Below are positions 7,756 through 15,237 of a stretch of DNA of 64,000 bases, one piece after another. Source of the stretch: JAFGGT01 sp036733165 (GTDB lineage Archaea > Methanobacteriota_B > Thermococci > Methanofastidiosales > NM3); assembly GCA_036733165.1 (NCBI GenBank), contig DAINBB010000004.1, positions 1 through 64,000 on the forward strand, written 5' to 3'. The notes beneath the pieces were generated by a model. The model saw only the letters and a list, made by a program, of their open reading frames with translations, searched no databases and was not told where the DNA came from. Position 1 is the stretch's first letter, and each line of letters starts with the position of its first letter. Both the position numbers and the translations under genes were made by a program.

Positions 7756-8003
7756 TCATATAATCCCTCTGTTTTTTTGTAGTAATATGGAGGGGTACAC
7801 CATAGTGGATTGTATATCCCTATGCCTTAACCGTTTCTGAACTAAGGTAATATCTGCCCCGTTAAGTATCATATTCGTGGCCAATGTGTGCTTAATACGT
7901 GCGCTGTTACCTTCTTCTCCATCCGTGCCTTTCAGGCACATTCCTTAACTATGAGATTAATTCTCTCATGTGATAAGGGCCTCTTATACATCGATACAAT
8001 GAC
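7756..8003 (-). pseudogene. Decayed C-terminal part of a tyrosine recombinase (integrase)
   Basis: Reading leftward from 8003, one frame gives MYKRPLSHERINLIVKECA and then an in-frame TGA at 7934-7932. The same frame continues as MEKKVTAHVL. Near 7895 the similarity shifts frame and resumes as KHTLATNMILNGADITLVQ, then KRLRHRDIQSTMVYP. These are box II and the C-terminal catalytic region of tyrosine recombinases, including the final Tyr. Adding one base near 7895 joins the halves as VTAHVLKHTLAT. About 80 C-terminal residues remain of the usual 300 or so. The remnant lies just downstream of the tRNA, as expected for the element's own integrase. Confidence 0.82.
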
Positions 8004-8065
8004 TTACATCAAACTAAGAGTTATTTGCTCCATAAAAGAAAATAAGCGTCGTGCTTGCGTTAAAG

Positions 8066-8112
8066 GCGGACCCGGTGGGATTCGAACCCACGATCTACAG
8101 CTTAGGAGGCTG
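8066..8112 (-). repeat. Attachment-site direct repeat within tRNA-Arg(CCT)
   Basis: This copy is identical to 6589-6635. It spans the anticodon arm to the 3' end of the tRNA plus one base beyond the discriminator. Confidence 0.93.
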
Positions 8113-8140
8113 TCGCCCTATCCAGCTAGGCTACGGGCCC
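8067..8140 (-). tRNA. tRNA-Arg, anticodon CCT
   Basis: The 74-nt cloverleaf folds with acceptor GGGCCCG pairing CGGGTCC (one G-U), D arm with AGCTGGATA loop, anticodon arm ACAGC-CTCCTAA-GCTGT and T arm GTGGG-TTCGAAT-CCCAC. The loop gives anticodon CCT, which reads AGG (Arg). CCA is not encoded. It begins only 8 nt after the PINA stop codon, so the two may be co-transcribed. It is the integration target of the adjacent element, whose insertion left it intact. Confidence 0.96.
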
Positions 8141-8148
8141 ACTATCCT

Positions 8149-9936
8149 TCAAACAGGTGTGGCATATAAAAATCTTTTCTTTTTCACACCGTTGATGATT
8201 TTCTGACCCAAATCGCTGTTCTTCTCCACCCTGAGCATAGCCTTCTTGCCGAGCGTCGTTGTGAAAAGCTCCTCGTCCCCAAGGAAGAACGTCATCATCT
8301 TGTTGGCATACCTGTAGTCCATCGAGAGGTTCACGTACTTCTTCAAGACCTTCGCACCGACAGGCACCTCGCTTTGGTATTCCTCGTCGGTCTTCACGTC
8401 CAGCTTGAGGCCTAGACGCTGCTCTATCCTCGAGATGTTCTTTCCCTTCTTCCCGATTATGAGCGCCTTGTCCATCGGATCGACATATACGGAGGCCCTG
8501 TTGCTGCCGGTCACCTCAACCCTTACGTCTATGCCGGGCACCATCCTGAGGATTTCCTCCTCGATCGATTTCTGCGCAAGCACGTTCGCAGGGGAGCGCT
8601 TCTTGCTGCTGCCGACCTCCATGACGACCACCTGCTCGCCAAAGGTGTATATCTCATAGACAAGCTGATTGTCCAACTGGTTGTATACTTCTATCACAGG
8701 CCTGGCGAGGTCTGCTTCGGCCATTCCCGAAGGGACCTTTACCTTGAACTGGAGCTTGAATATCTCGTTGACCTCGCCATCCCCTATATGTATGACGGTG
8801 TCTATCAACTGAGGTATTATGCCAAGCTCGATCCTGCCTATGAATCTCTGTATGGCATCGATGGTCCTGGATGCATGGACCACACCTATCATCCCAACGC
8901 CCGCGAGGCGCAGGTCCGAGAAGACCTTGAAGTCATCGGTCTTCCTCATCTCATCGAATATCGTGTAATCTGGCCGGACCAAAAGCAGGATGTCGCCTGT
9001 CTTGGACATGTCGCCTGCCAGGGCCGTATACTGCGTTATCTCATCAGAAACTTGAAGGTCCCTTGGTTTTTCCATGGTCTTGACGATCCTTCCCATATCG
9101 TTGTAATATTCCGCAATGGCCTGCACAAACGTGGACTTTCCCGCCCCCGGAGGCCCTGCCACCAGGATGCCTTCCGCCACTCCAAGCCGCTCCTTGAGGC
9201 TTGAGCTCAGCCTATAGTCGTCCAATGCCATTTTCCTGACAGGGTGAACGGCCGTTATCTCGAATCTGTCCGAGAAGGGCGGTTTAGTGATCGCTATTCT
9301 GTAATCGACCAGTTGCACGACCGTGGCACCGGTCTCCTCCATTTCTATGAAACAGTCCCTGGTGTTCTTCGCCCTCTCCACAATGTCGTAGGATATCTCC
9401 TCAAGCTCGCTCTCATCAAGTGATGAGTCCCCCTTCAACAATTTCATGTCTCCGGGCCTGCCTTTCTTGTAGAGAGGCGGCAATCCCGCCTTCAGATGGA
9501 CCGACATGGTTGTCTCGTCGAAGAAGTCCTCGATCCGCATTGTGGTCTCCGAGAAGGGTTCTAGGTATATCGTGTCGATACCCTTTGACCTCGCTATCTG
9601 GGACTGCACCCTGTCGCCCGTGATGAGTGTGGCATTGTTGTCGGAAGCGACATTTCTCACAAGGTCGTCTATTTCACCAAGATAAGCATACATTATCTCC
9701 CTGGGGTCTGGACGTTTGCCATAGTGCGAGAAGGGTATGGATGCTTGTTCGCATATGTTCTTGATCTTCATCAGTTCCCTAATCCCCGCCTCCCCGGAGG
9801 ACTTGCCTGTATTTGCTTGATGTTCTATCTCCGCTATGACAGGCTCTGGCATTATTACCTCATCCACCGCGTTGGATTCCAGGAAAGTAGAGAATCTGCC
9901 GTCCAGTATCACAGAAGTGTCAGGGACTATAATCAT
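8149..9936 (-). CDS. PIN domain-KH domain ATPase (PINA type)
   Basis: The 595-residue protein begins with a PIN nuclease-like domain (IIVPDTSVILDG, then an acidic cluster, then TGDR near residue 116). A RecA/PilT-like ATPase follows, with Walker A GPPGAGKST at about 261-269. A KH-like segment follows with KALIIGKKGKNISRIEQRLG near residue 510. This order matches archaeal PINA, described in Sulfolobus as a hexameric Holliday-junction branch-migration helicase that works with Hjc. ATG 9936 is preferred over an upstream extension because the PIN domain starts there and a TTTTTTAAAAA box lies about 25 bp upstream. An Hjc-like protein is encoded at 27031. Confidence 0.85.
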   Translation of the reverse strand: MIIVPDTSVILDGRFSTFLESNAVDEVIMPEPVIAEIEHQANTGKSSGEAGIRELMKIKNICEQASIPFSHYGKRPDPREIMYAYLGEIDDLVRNVASDNNATLITGDRVQSQIARSKGIDTIYLEPFSETTMRIEDFFDETTMSVHLKAGLPPLYKKGRPGDMKLLKGDSSLDESELEEISYDIVERAKNTRDCFIEMEETGATVVQLVDYRIAITKPPFSDRFEITAVHPVRKMALDDYRLSSSLKERLGVAEGILVAGPPGAGKSTFVQAIAEYYNDMGRIVKTMEKPRDLQVSDEITQYTALAGDMSKTGDILLLVRPDYTIFDEMRKTDDFKVFSDLRLAGVGMIGVVHASRTIDAIQRFIGRIELGIIPQLIDTVIHIGDGEVNEIFKLQFKVKVPSGMAEADLARPVIEVYNQLDNQLVYEIYTFGEQVVVMEVGSSKKRSPANVLAQKSIEEEILRMVPGIDVRVEVTGSNRASVYVDPMDKALIIGKKGKNISRIEQRLGLKLDVKTDEEYQSEVPVGAKVLKKYVNLSMDYRYANKMMTFFLGDEELFTTTLGKKAMLRVEKNSDLGQKIINGVKKKRFLYATPV

Positions 9937-9991
9937 CGTATATTCTTGAAATGACCTTTTTAAAAAACTATCTAATTGTGAAAGATAGTAA

Positions 9992-9998
9992 TATATAA
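9992..9998 (+). promoter_or_regulatory. TATA box for the FetAB-like operon
   Basis: TATATAA is centred about 25 bp before GTG 10020, with no ribosome binding site between them. This fits a leaderless transcript beginning at the GTG. Confidence 0.5.
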
Positions 9999-10019
9999 CA
10001 AATAACGACATTAAATCTC

Positions 10020-10724
10020 GTGAAGGGAGAATGCCTCATAAAAATGGAAAATGTCAGCTATTCCACCAATGGAAAGGACATAGTTAGCGATGTTGACCTC
10101 TGTTTCAGGAAAGGTAGGACATATGCCATAGTAGGGCCTTCCGGATCTGGAAAGACAACTATAATGATGTTAATCAACGGGTTGATAAGCCCCACGGAGG
10201 GCAAGGTATCCTATAACGGCACCCCTCTTGAGGAGATGGAGATGCCCCATTACAGATCGCAGGTCCCAATGTTGTTCCAAGAACCGTTATTGCTGCCGGG
10301 AGATGGCAGGAAGAACATCATGCTCCCCTTCACCTTGGAAACGAACGTTGGCAAGGTCCCAACGGAGGAGGAGATTCGGGAAAAGATGCGATCATGCGGA
10401 TTGGACGAAACATATCTTGATAAGGAGATATCCACGTTCTCTGGCGGTGAGAAACAGAGGTTGAGCCTTGTAAGGACCATACTGTTGAGGCCCGAGGCCA
10501 TGCTTCTGGACGAACCCACATCGGCCCTTGATTCAAAATCTGAAAAGGACATAATCAACGTCATAAGGACGATGGCCAAGGAAACCTTGATGATATATGT
10601 GACCCACTCCTATCAATTAATAGGCGCTGCTGATGATATCATAGTCGTGAAAGGCGGCAGGATATCAACCATCACGGACAGATTGGACAAGTCACGGCTC
10701 AGGGAAATATTGGAGGAGGTATGA
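10020..10724 (+). CDS. fetA: ABC transporter ATPase, FetA/YbbL-like
   Basis: This single ABC ATPase domain of 234 residues has Walker A GPSGSGKT near residue 41, signature FSGGEKQRLSLVRTIL near 142, and Walker B AMLLDEPTSALDS. It overlaps the start of a UPF0014/FetB-type permease, the pairing known from the E. coli FetAB iron exporter that protects against oxidative stress. The GTG start at 10020 is supported by the TATA spacing; an internal ATG at 10044 is the alternative. Substrate iron is inferred from family, not shown here. Confidence 0.8.
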   Translation: MKGECLIKMENVSYSTNGKDIVSDVDLCFRKGRTYAIVGPSGSGKTTIMMLINGLISPTEGKVSYNGTPLEEMEMPHYRSQVPMLFQEPLLLPGDGRKNIMLPFTLETNVGKVPTEEEIREKMRSCGLDETYLDKEISTFSGGEKQRLSLVRTILLRPEAMLLDEPTSALDSKSEKDIINVIRTMAKETLMIYVTHSYQLIGAADDIIVVKGGRISTITDRLDKSRLREILEEV

Positions 10725-11512
10725 TGACATCACAGATAGTCGACATCTCATTGCTTAGGATGATGGCGTCTTACGGATTCGTCCTGGTCGTCCTTGCCCT
10801 GATAAGATTGAAAAGGATAGGTCTTGGCAGGGACCTCGTGACCGCAGTGATACGCATGACCGTCCAGCTCATAGTCATGGCCTTCATCCTTGAGATGATA
10901 TTTGACATGAGCCTGTGGTATGTGGTCATAGCGATGGAGATGGCCATATTCATCCTCGCCTCAAGGATCGTGCTCAGCAGGGTAAAGGCAAAGACCAGGA
11001 ATCTTTCGAGGAACATATTAATATCGCTCCTATTGGGGGCGGGCTCCATAATGGCCTTCTTCATAGTGATTATTGTGGGACCGGACCCTCTATACGACCC
11101 AAGGTATGTGATTCCGCTCGGTGGCATGATAATCGGAAACTCGATGAACGCCTGCGCAATAGCGTTCGAGAGATTCCATTCCCTGATGAAAAAGGACAGA
11201 AAACTGATCCTCACGCTTCTTTCGCTGGGCGCTACAAGCACCGAAGCGACCTCCTCGCAGTTCAAGGAGGCCCTCAAGGCCGCATTCCTCCCGATACTGA
11301 TTACTATGACGGCAACGGGCATGGTCATACTGCCTGGCATGATGACGGGCCAGATACTGTCCGGAACATCTCCGTTGACGGCTGTCAAGTACCAGATAGC
11401 CATTATGATGGGCATCACATCGAGCAACGCACTGGTGGCGTATCTCATCCTCTACTTGGAGAACGGGGAGTTCTTCAACAACAAACACCAATTCCTTCTC
11501 TCCGCAGATTGA
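10721..11512 (+). CDS. fetB: UPF0014 membrane permease, FetB/YbbM-like
   Basis: This membrane protein of about 262 residues has seven predicted segments. The typical FetB central region is present: PLGGMIIGNSMNACAIAFER, then LGATSTEATSSQFKEALKAA, and LPGMMTGQILSGTSP. It overlaps the upstream ATPase by four bases, with GGAGGAGGT just before the tandem ATG codons at 10721 and 10724 (the second has better spacing). The pair should form a metal-efflux ABC exporter in the cytoplasmic membrane. Confidence 0.85.
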   Translation: MMTSQIVDISLLRMMASYGFVLVVLALIRLKRIGLGRDLVTAVIRMTVQLIVMAFILEMIFDMSLWYVVIAMEMAIFILASRIVLSRVKAKTRNLSRNILISLLLGAGSIMAFFIVIIVGPDPLYDPRYVIPLGGMIIGNSMNACAIAFERFHSLMKKDRKLILTLLSLGATSTEATSSQFKEALKAAFLPILITMTATGMVILPGMMTGQILSGTSPLTAVKYQIAIMMGITSSNALVAYLILYLENGEFFNNKHQFLLSAD

Positions 11513-11654
11513 AGACATCTCATGCCATTATAGATGGGAAAATAGAGATCAAACAGATATTGTGATTAAAAAGAATAAACTTATATTTTTCTAAAATCTA
11601 AGGATTATAACCTATTTTGAAAAATAAGGATTATCACACAAGGGGTAAAAGCTC

Positions 11655-14168
11655 ATGGAACTCCCACCTGAAAAACTTGGTTCATTCTACATCGGATCAG
11701 AATATGATATTGAAAGCGATAAGCTTCTTGGCATCCCCATAAACTATGACTCCAGGGACCTTACAACCCACGCCATCTGTTTCGGGATGACGGGAAGTGG
11801 AAAGACGGGCCTCTGCATAGGAATTCTGGAAGAAGCGGCCTTGGACAAGGTTCCGGCAATAATAATAGATCCCAAGGGGGACATCACCAATCTGCTGTTA
11901 CAGTTCCCAGATCTCAAGAGCCAGGACTTCAGGCCCTGGGTAAATCCGGACGATGCCAGAAGAAAGGGAATGGACATCGATGAATACGCAGAATATACAT
12001 CAAAGACATGGGAAAACGGCCTAAGGGAGTGGGGAATAGATCGAAAAAGAATAAGGGACCTAGGCCTGAGCGTCGACTTTAGCATCTATACCCCGGGTTC
12101 CGATGCCGGCAGGCAGATAAGCATACTCGGCGGGCTTGCGCCTCCAGAGATAGATTTTCAAGAAAATATGGAGAACGTGAGGGAACAGATCAATGGAACT
12201 GTGGCGGCATTGTTGGGCCTTATCGGTCTGGATGCAGACCCTCTAAGAAGCAAGGAGATGATATTGCTCACAAACATATTCGAGCATTACTGGAGCAAGG
12301 GGGAGGGTTTGGACATCGCCAGGCTGATAACTTCCATCCAGTCGCCGCCGTTCAAAAAGCTGGGAGTGTTCGACCTTGATACATATTATCCGGAGAAAGA
12401 AAGATTCGAACTGGCAATGGCATTGAACAGCCTAGTGGCATCCCCCAGCTTTGGGGAATGGTTGAGGGGGGAGGAACTCGATATAGGCAAGATGCTCTAT
12501 GATGATAACGGCAAGCCTAGGCACACCATCTTCTATCTTGCCCACCTCACCGATGAGGAAAGGATGTTCTTTGTTACATTACTTCTGGAGAACATATTGA
12601 CATGGGCAAGGAAACAGAGCGGCACTACGAGCCTGAGAGCCTTGCTTTACTTTGATGAGATATATGGTTTCATGCCCCCTGTCGCCAAACCACCTTCAAA
12701 GGCGCCATTGATGACCCTTGTGAAGCAGGCCCGAGCCTTTGGACTGGGATTGATGATGGTAACGCAGAACCCAGTTGACATCGATTACAAGGGGCTTACG
12801 AACATAGGCACATGGTTCATAGGGAAGCTTCAGGCCAAAAGGGATAAGGAAAAGGTGTTGGAGGGTCTTAAGGGGACATTGTCGCCAAAAGACATGGAAA
12901 GGGGCGTTGATTACGAGAATATCATTGACAGACTGAAGAGCAGGGTGTTCCTGATGCACAACGTCCATGAGGACGGACCGGTCATCTTCAACACCAGATG
13001 GGTTATGAGCTATCTGAGGGGGCCGCTGACCAGGCCACAGCTTAAGAATCTCCTGAAGATGAATGGCAAGGAAGTAACGGTCCCGAAAGACGTGGATGTG
13101 GCCACACCACCCGTTATCGAAAAATGGGATACCACATCCTCGCTCTCATCAAGGCCCTCACTTTCCCCGGACATAGACCAGATATTCCTGCCGATAAATG
13201 TGGGACGGGGATCGGCAATGGATACGGTATATGAAAGTGTTGGACAGGATACGGACATCAAGGGCGTCTACATCCATTATGCACCACATATCCTGGGGGA
13301 GGCCCAAGTCCGTTTCTTTGACAAGAAGCGCGATATCGATGACCTTACAGAGGTCGCCATGATGATAGGGCCCGGGGAGAAGACGGATCTTGTGGACTGG
13401 GGCAAGGCGGAAGAGCTCTCCATCGGTCCGGACAATATATTGAGCGAGCCAGAACTGCAGGCGGCTGGGGGTAATGTCCTCTATTCCAATGTGCCTGACA
13501 GTGTCAACGACCCAAGGGAGATAAAAGGCTTGGAGAAGGAATTGTCCAATTGGCTGTACTACAATAAAAGATCGCTGATAAAGGAGCACAAAGGTCTTGA
13601 GATTTTCCAAAAACATGATGAATCCGAGAGGGACTTCCTGGTAAGGCTCCACCAGGCCGCCAGAGAAAGAAGAGACAAAGAGGTAGACAAGCTCAAGGAT
13701 AGCTACGAGAAGAAGATTGACAAGCTGTCACAGAAACTTGATGATCTTGAGCTGGACCTAGAGTCAGACAAGGCAGAGTATGAGGCAAGGAAAAGGGAAG
13801 AGATGGTCGGCATGGGGGAGTCGGCACTTAGCTTCTTCATGGGCAGGAAAAGGACCAGCGGCATATCCACCATAGCCAGGAAGAGGAGGCTGACGGCCAA
13901 GGCCGGCCAGGATATAAAGGAAACCACCCAGGATATCGAACAGGTGAAGAATGACCTCTCCAAGTTAGAGTCGGAGCTTGAGACCGCCGTGAAGGATATC
14001 ACTAAGAGATGGGAGAATGTCGAAGAGGATATCACAGACCTCGAGATCAGGCCAAGGAAGTCGGATGTGGACATCAGGATGATGGCCATTGCATGGAAAC
14101 CTTACTGGAAGATGGAGTACGAGACCCGAAATGGAAGCGCCGTGACAGAAGTTGGAGCATATAAATAA
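11655..14168 (+). CDS. Large HerA/VirB4-like ATPase with C-terminal coiled coil
   Basis: The 837-residue protein has Walker A GMTGSGKTG at 44-52, followed by IIDPKGDIT, and Walker B LLYFDEIYGF near 335-345. Next comes QARAFGLGLMMVTQNP, typical of HerA/FtsK-type motors that place a conserved Gln after the B strand. After residue 520 the sequence leaves the ATPase fold. About 670-790 is a long charged coiled coil (KLKDSYEKKIDKLSQKLDD and similar). No NurA nuclease or other HerA partner is adjacent. AGGGGTAAAAGC precedes ATG 11655. Similar solitary DUF87-type ATPases exist in bacteria and archaea without known function. Confidence 0.7.
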   Translation: MELPPEKLGSFYIGSEYDIESDKLLGIPINYDSRDLTTHAICFGMTGSGKTGLCIGILEEAALDKVPAIIIDPKGDITNLLLQFPDLKSQDFRPWVNPDDARRKGMDIDEYAEYTSKTWENGLREWGIDRKRIRDLGLSVDFSIYTPGSDAGRQISILGGLAPPEIDFQENMENVREQINGTVAALLGLIGLDADPLRSKEMILLTNIFEHYWSKGEGLDIARLITSIQSPPFKKLGVFDLDTYYPEKERFELAMALNSLVASPSFGEWLRGEELDIGKMLYDDNGKPRHTIFYLAHLTDEERMFFVTLLLENILTWARKQSGTTSLRALLYFDEIYGFMPPVAKPPSKAPLMTLVKQARAFGLGLMMVTQNPVDIDYKGLTNIGTWFIGKLQAKRDKEKVLEGLKGTLSPKDMERGVDYENIIDRLKSRVFLMHNVHEDGPVIFNTRWVMSYLRGPLTRPQLKNLLKMNGKEVTVPKDVDVATPPVIEKWDTTSSLSSRPSLSPDIDQIFLPINVGRGSAMDTVYESVGQDTDIKGVYIHYAPHILGEAQVRFFDKKRDIDDLTEVAMMIGPGEKTDLVDWGKAEELSIGPDNILSEPELQAAGGNVLYSNVPDSVNDPREIKGLEKELSNWLYYNKRSLIKEHKGLEIFQKHDESERDFLVRLHQAARERRDKEVDKLKDSYEKKIDKLSQKLDDLELDLESDKAEYEARKREEMVGMGESALSFFMGRKRTSGISTIARKRRLTAKAGQDIKETTQDIEQVKNDLSKLESELETAVKDITKRWENVEEDITDLEIRPRKSDVDIRMMAIAWKPYWKMEYETRNGSAVTEVGAYK

Positions 14169-14306
14169 AGGGAAAAAGGTATCCATCATCGGGGGTCCTC
14201 TTGATGTATGGGCCTCGATGTTTACATTTATATCAAGATAAATTATTGCTTACATAAATGTTAATTAAAAATATATGGTGGGATAAAAAAAGAAAATATC
14301 CCATGC

Positions 14307-14678
14307 TTATTCGATATTGAATCTCTTGGCTGCCTTGATGATGCCGAAAATGACAAGCATGATCACAAGGAATGTGAGAACTGCACCAAAGAAATGGCCT
14401 ATCCTGAAAGGACCGAGCATGATAGCCTCCCAGCTTGAGGCATCGGGCACGACGTATTCCAGAAGCGGCATGATAAAATCATTTACGAGCGCTTGCACAA
14501 GAGCCCCAAGATACATTGCTATGATAAAGGCCACGGCAAGACCCAGCAGCTTGTACTTCCTAATGAATTCCATAAACTCTTCCTGTATGCCCTTGGGCCC
14601 AGCTGGGGGAGCTGGCGGCTTGGGTGTCAGAAGTTCTCTAATCTGTTTTAATTCTTCAAGCATTTCCTCTTCTCGCAT
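14307..14678 (-). CDS. mscL: Large-conductance mechanosensitive channel MscL
   Basis: The 123-residue protein has a charged, proline-rich N-terminal extension (LLTPKPPAPPAGPKG). Then comes the MscL pattern FMEFIRKYKLLGLAVAFIIA, with QALVNDFIMPLLE after the first membrane segment. The second segment reads FFGAVLTFLVIMLVIFGIIK and ends with a basic AAKRFNIE tail. It should be a pentameric safety valve against osmotic downshock. GGGGTG eight bases before ATG 14678 supports the start. The gene stands alone, convergent with the large ATPase. Confidence 0.88.
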   Translation of the reverse strand: MREEEMLEELKQIRELLTPKPPAPPAGPKGIQEEFMEFIRKYKLLGLAVAFIIAMYLGALVQALVNDFIMPLLEYVVPDASSWEAIMLGPFRIGHFFGAVLTFLVIMLVIFGIIKAAKRFNIE

Positions 14679-14833
14679 TTGAAAACACCCCTAATCAAAG
14701 GATGGATGGGTATTGAATATTAACATTACTAAAAGAACCTTTCGATGTGGCGGAGATAGTATTATCATTTCCCAATATTAATTCTTAAGAGAGATTTATA
14801 TAATATAAATAGGAATTATAATTAGGGATCATT

Positions 14834-15016
14834 ATGGGAGGCAAGTTCGAATACTACAAGGACAAAGCGGGAAAGTACCGCTTCAGGTTGAAGGCCTCAA
14901 ACGGCCAGGTTATTGCATCGGGAGAGGGATACAACTCCAAGGATGCATGCATCAACGGCATGGAGAGCGTCAAGAAGAACGCTCCCGATGCGCCAATGGT
15001 GGAAGTTGAGGGATAG
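14834..15016 (+). CDS. DUF1508/YegP-family small protein
   Basis: This 60-residue protein reads GKFEYYKDKAGKYRFRLKAS, then NGQVIASGEGYNSKDACING, the complete single-repeat form of the DUF1508 (YegP) fold. It is a small beta-alpha protein of unknown role, often stress-induced in bacteria. A TATA-like AATATAAATAGG about 25 bp before ATG 14834 and GGGATC in front suggest its own promoter. It is followed by a 220-bp gap in which I see nothing but AT-rich promoter sequence for lysS. Confidence 0.85.
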   Translation: MGGKFEYYKDKAGKYRFRLKASNGQVIASGEGYNSKDACINGMESVKKNAPDAPMVEVEG

Positions 15017-15237
15017 ATTCCCTCTTTTTCTATTTTGTCTTTAGAGTGTTTTTGATATCCGTTGGTAATCTAGAACCATTCAATACCAGAGCGATCCATC
15101 TTGTCAAGATCCATGTTCCTATTTCCTCACATTTAAAATTCGGAGTTCAGGCGACAGGCCTTACTTGCACGAAAAATAAACATAAATATTATAAATGAAT
15201 TTTCAAATGCCTATAATCAATATAGCATGGTGATAAC

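Larger units (their letters stand above)
6589..8112. mobile_element. Small integrated element in the 3' part of tRNA-Arg(CCT)
   Basis: A 47-bp perfect direct repeat (6589-6635 and 8066-8112) bounds about 1.5 kb. The right copy is part of an intact tRNA gene; the left copy is a displaced 3' tRNA fragment lacking the 5' part. Between them are AT-rich genes unlike their neighbours: a 45-residue zinc ribbon, a HEPN/MltR-like protein and the decayed end of a tyrosine recombinase lying directly downstream of the tRNA. This is the standard result of integrase-mediated insertion into a tRNA gene. At 1.5 kb and with a broken integrase it cannot be autonomous. It is a deletion remnant or a satellite. 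Confidence 0.85.

Noticed and set aside
7932..7934. Recoding of the TGA in the integrase remnant
   Set aside because: A frameshift follows within 40 bases and most of the gene is missing. Decay explains it better than selenocysteine or stop suppression.
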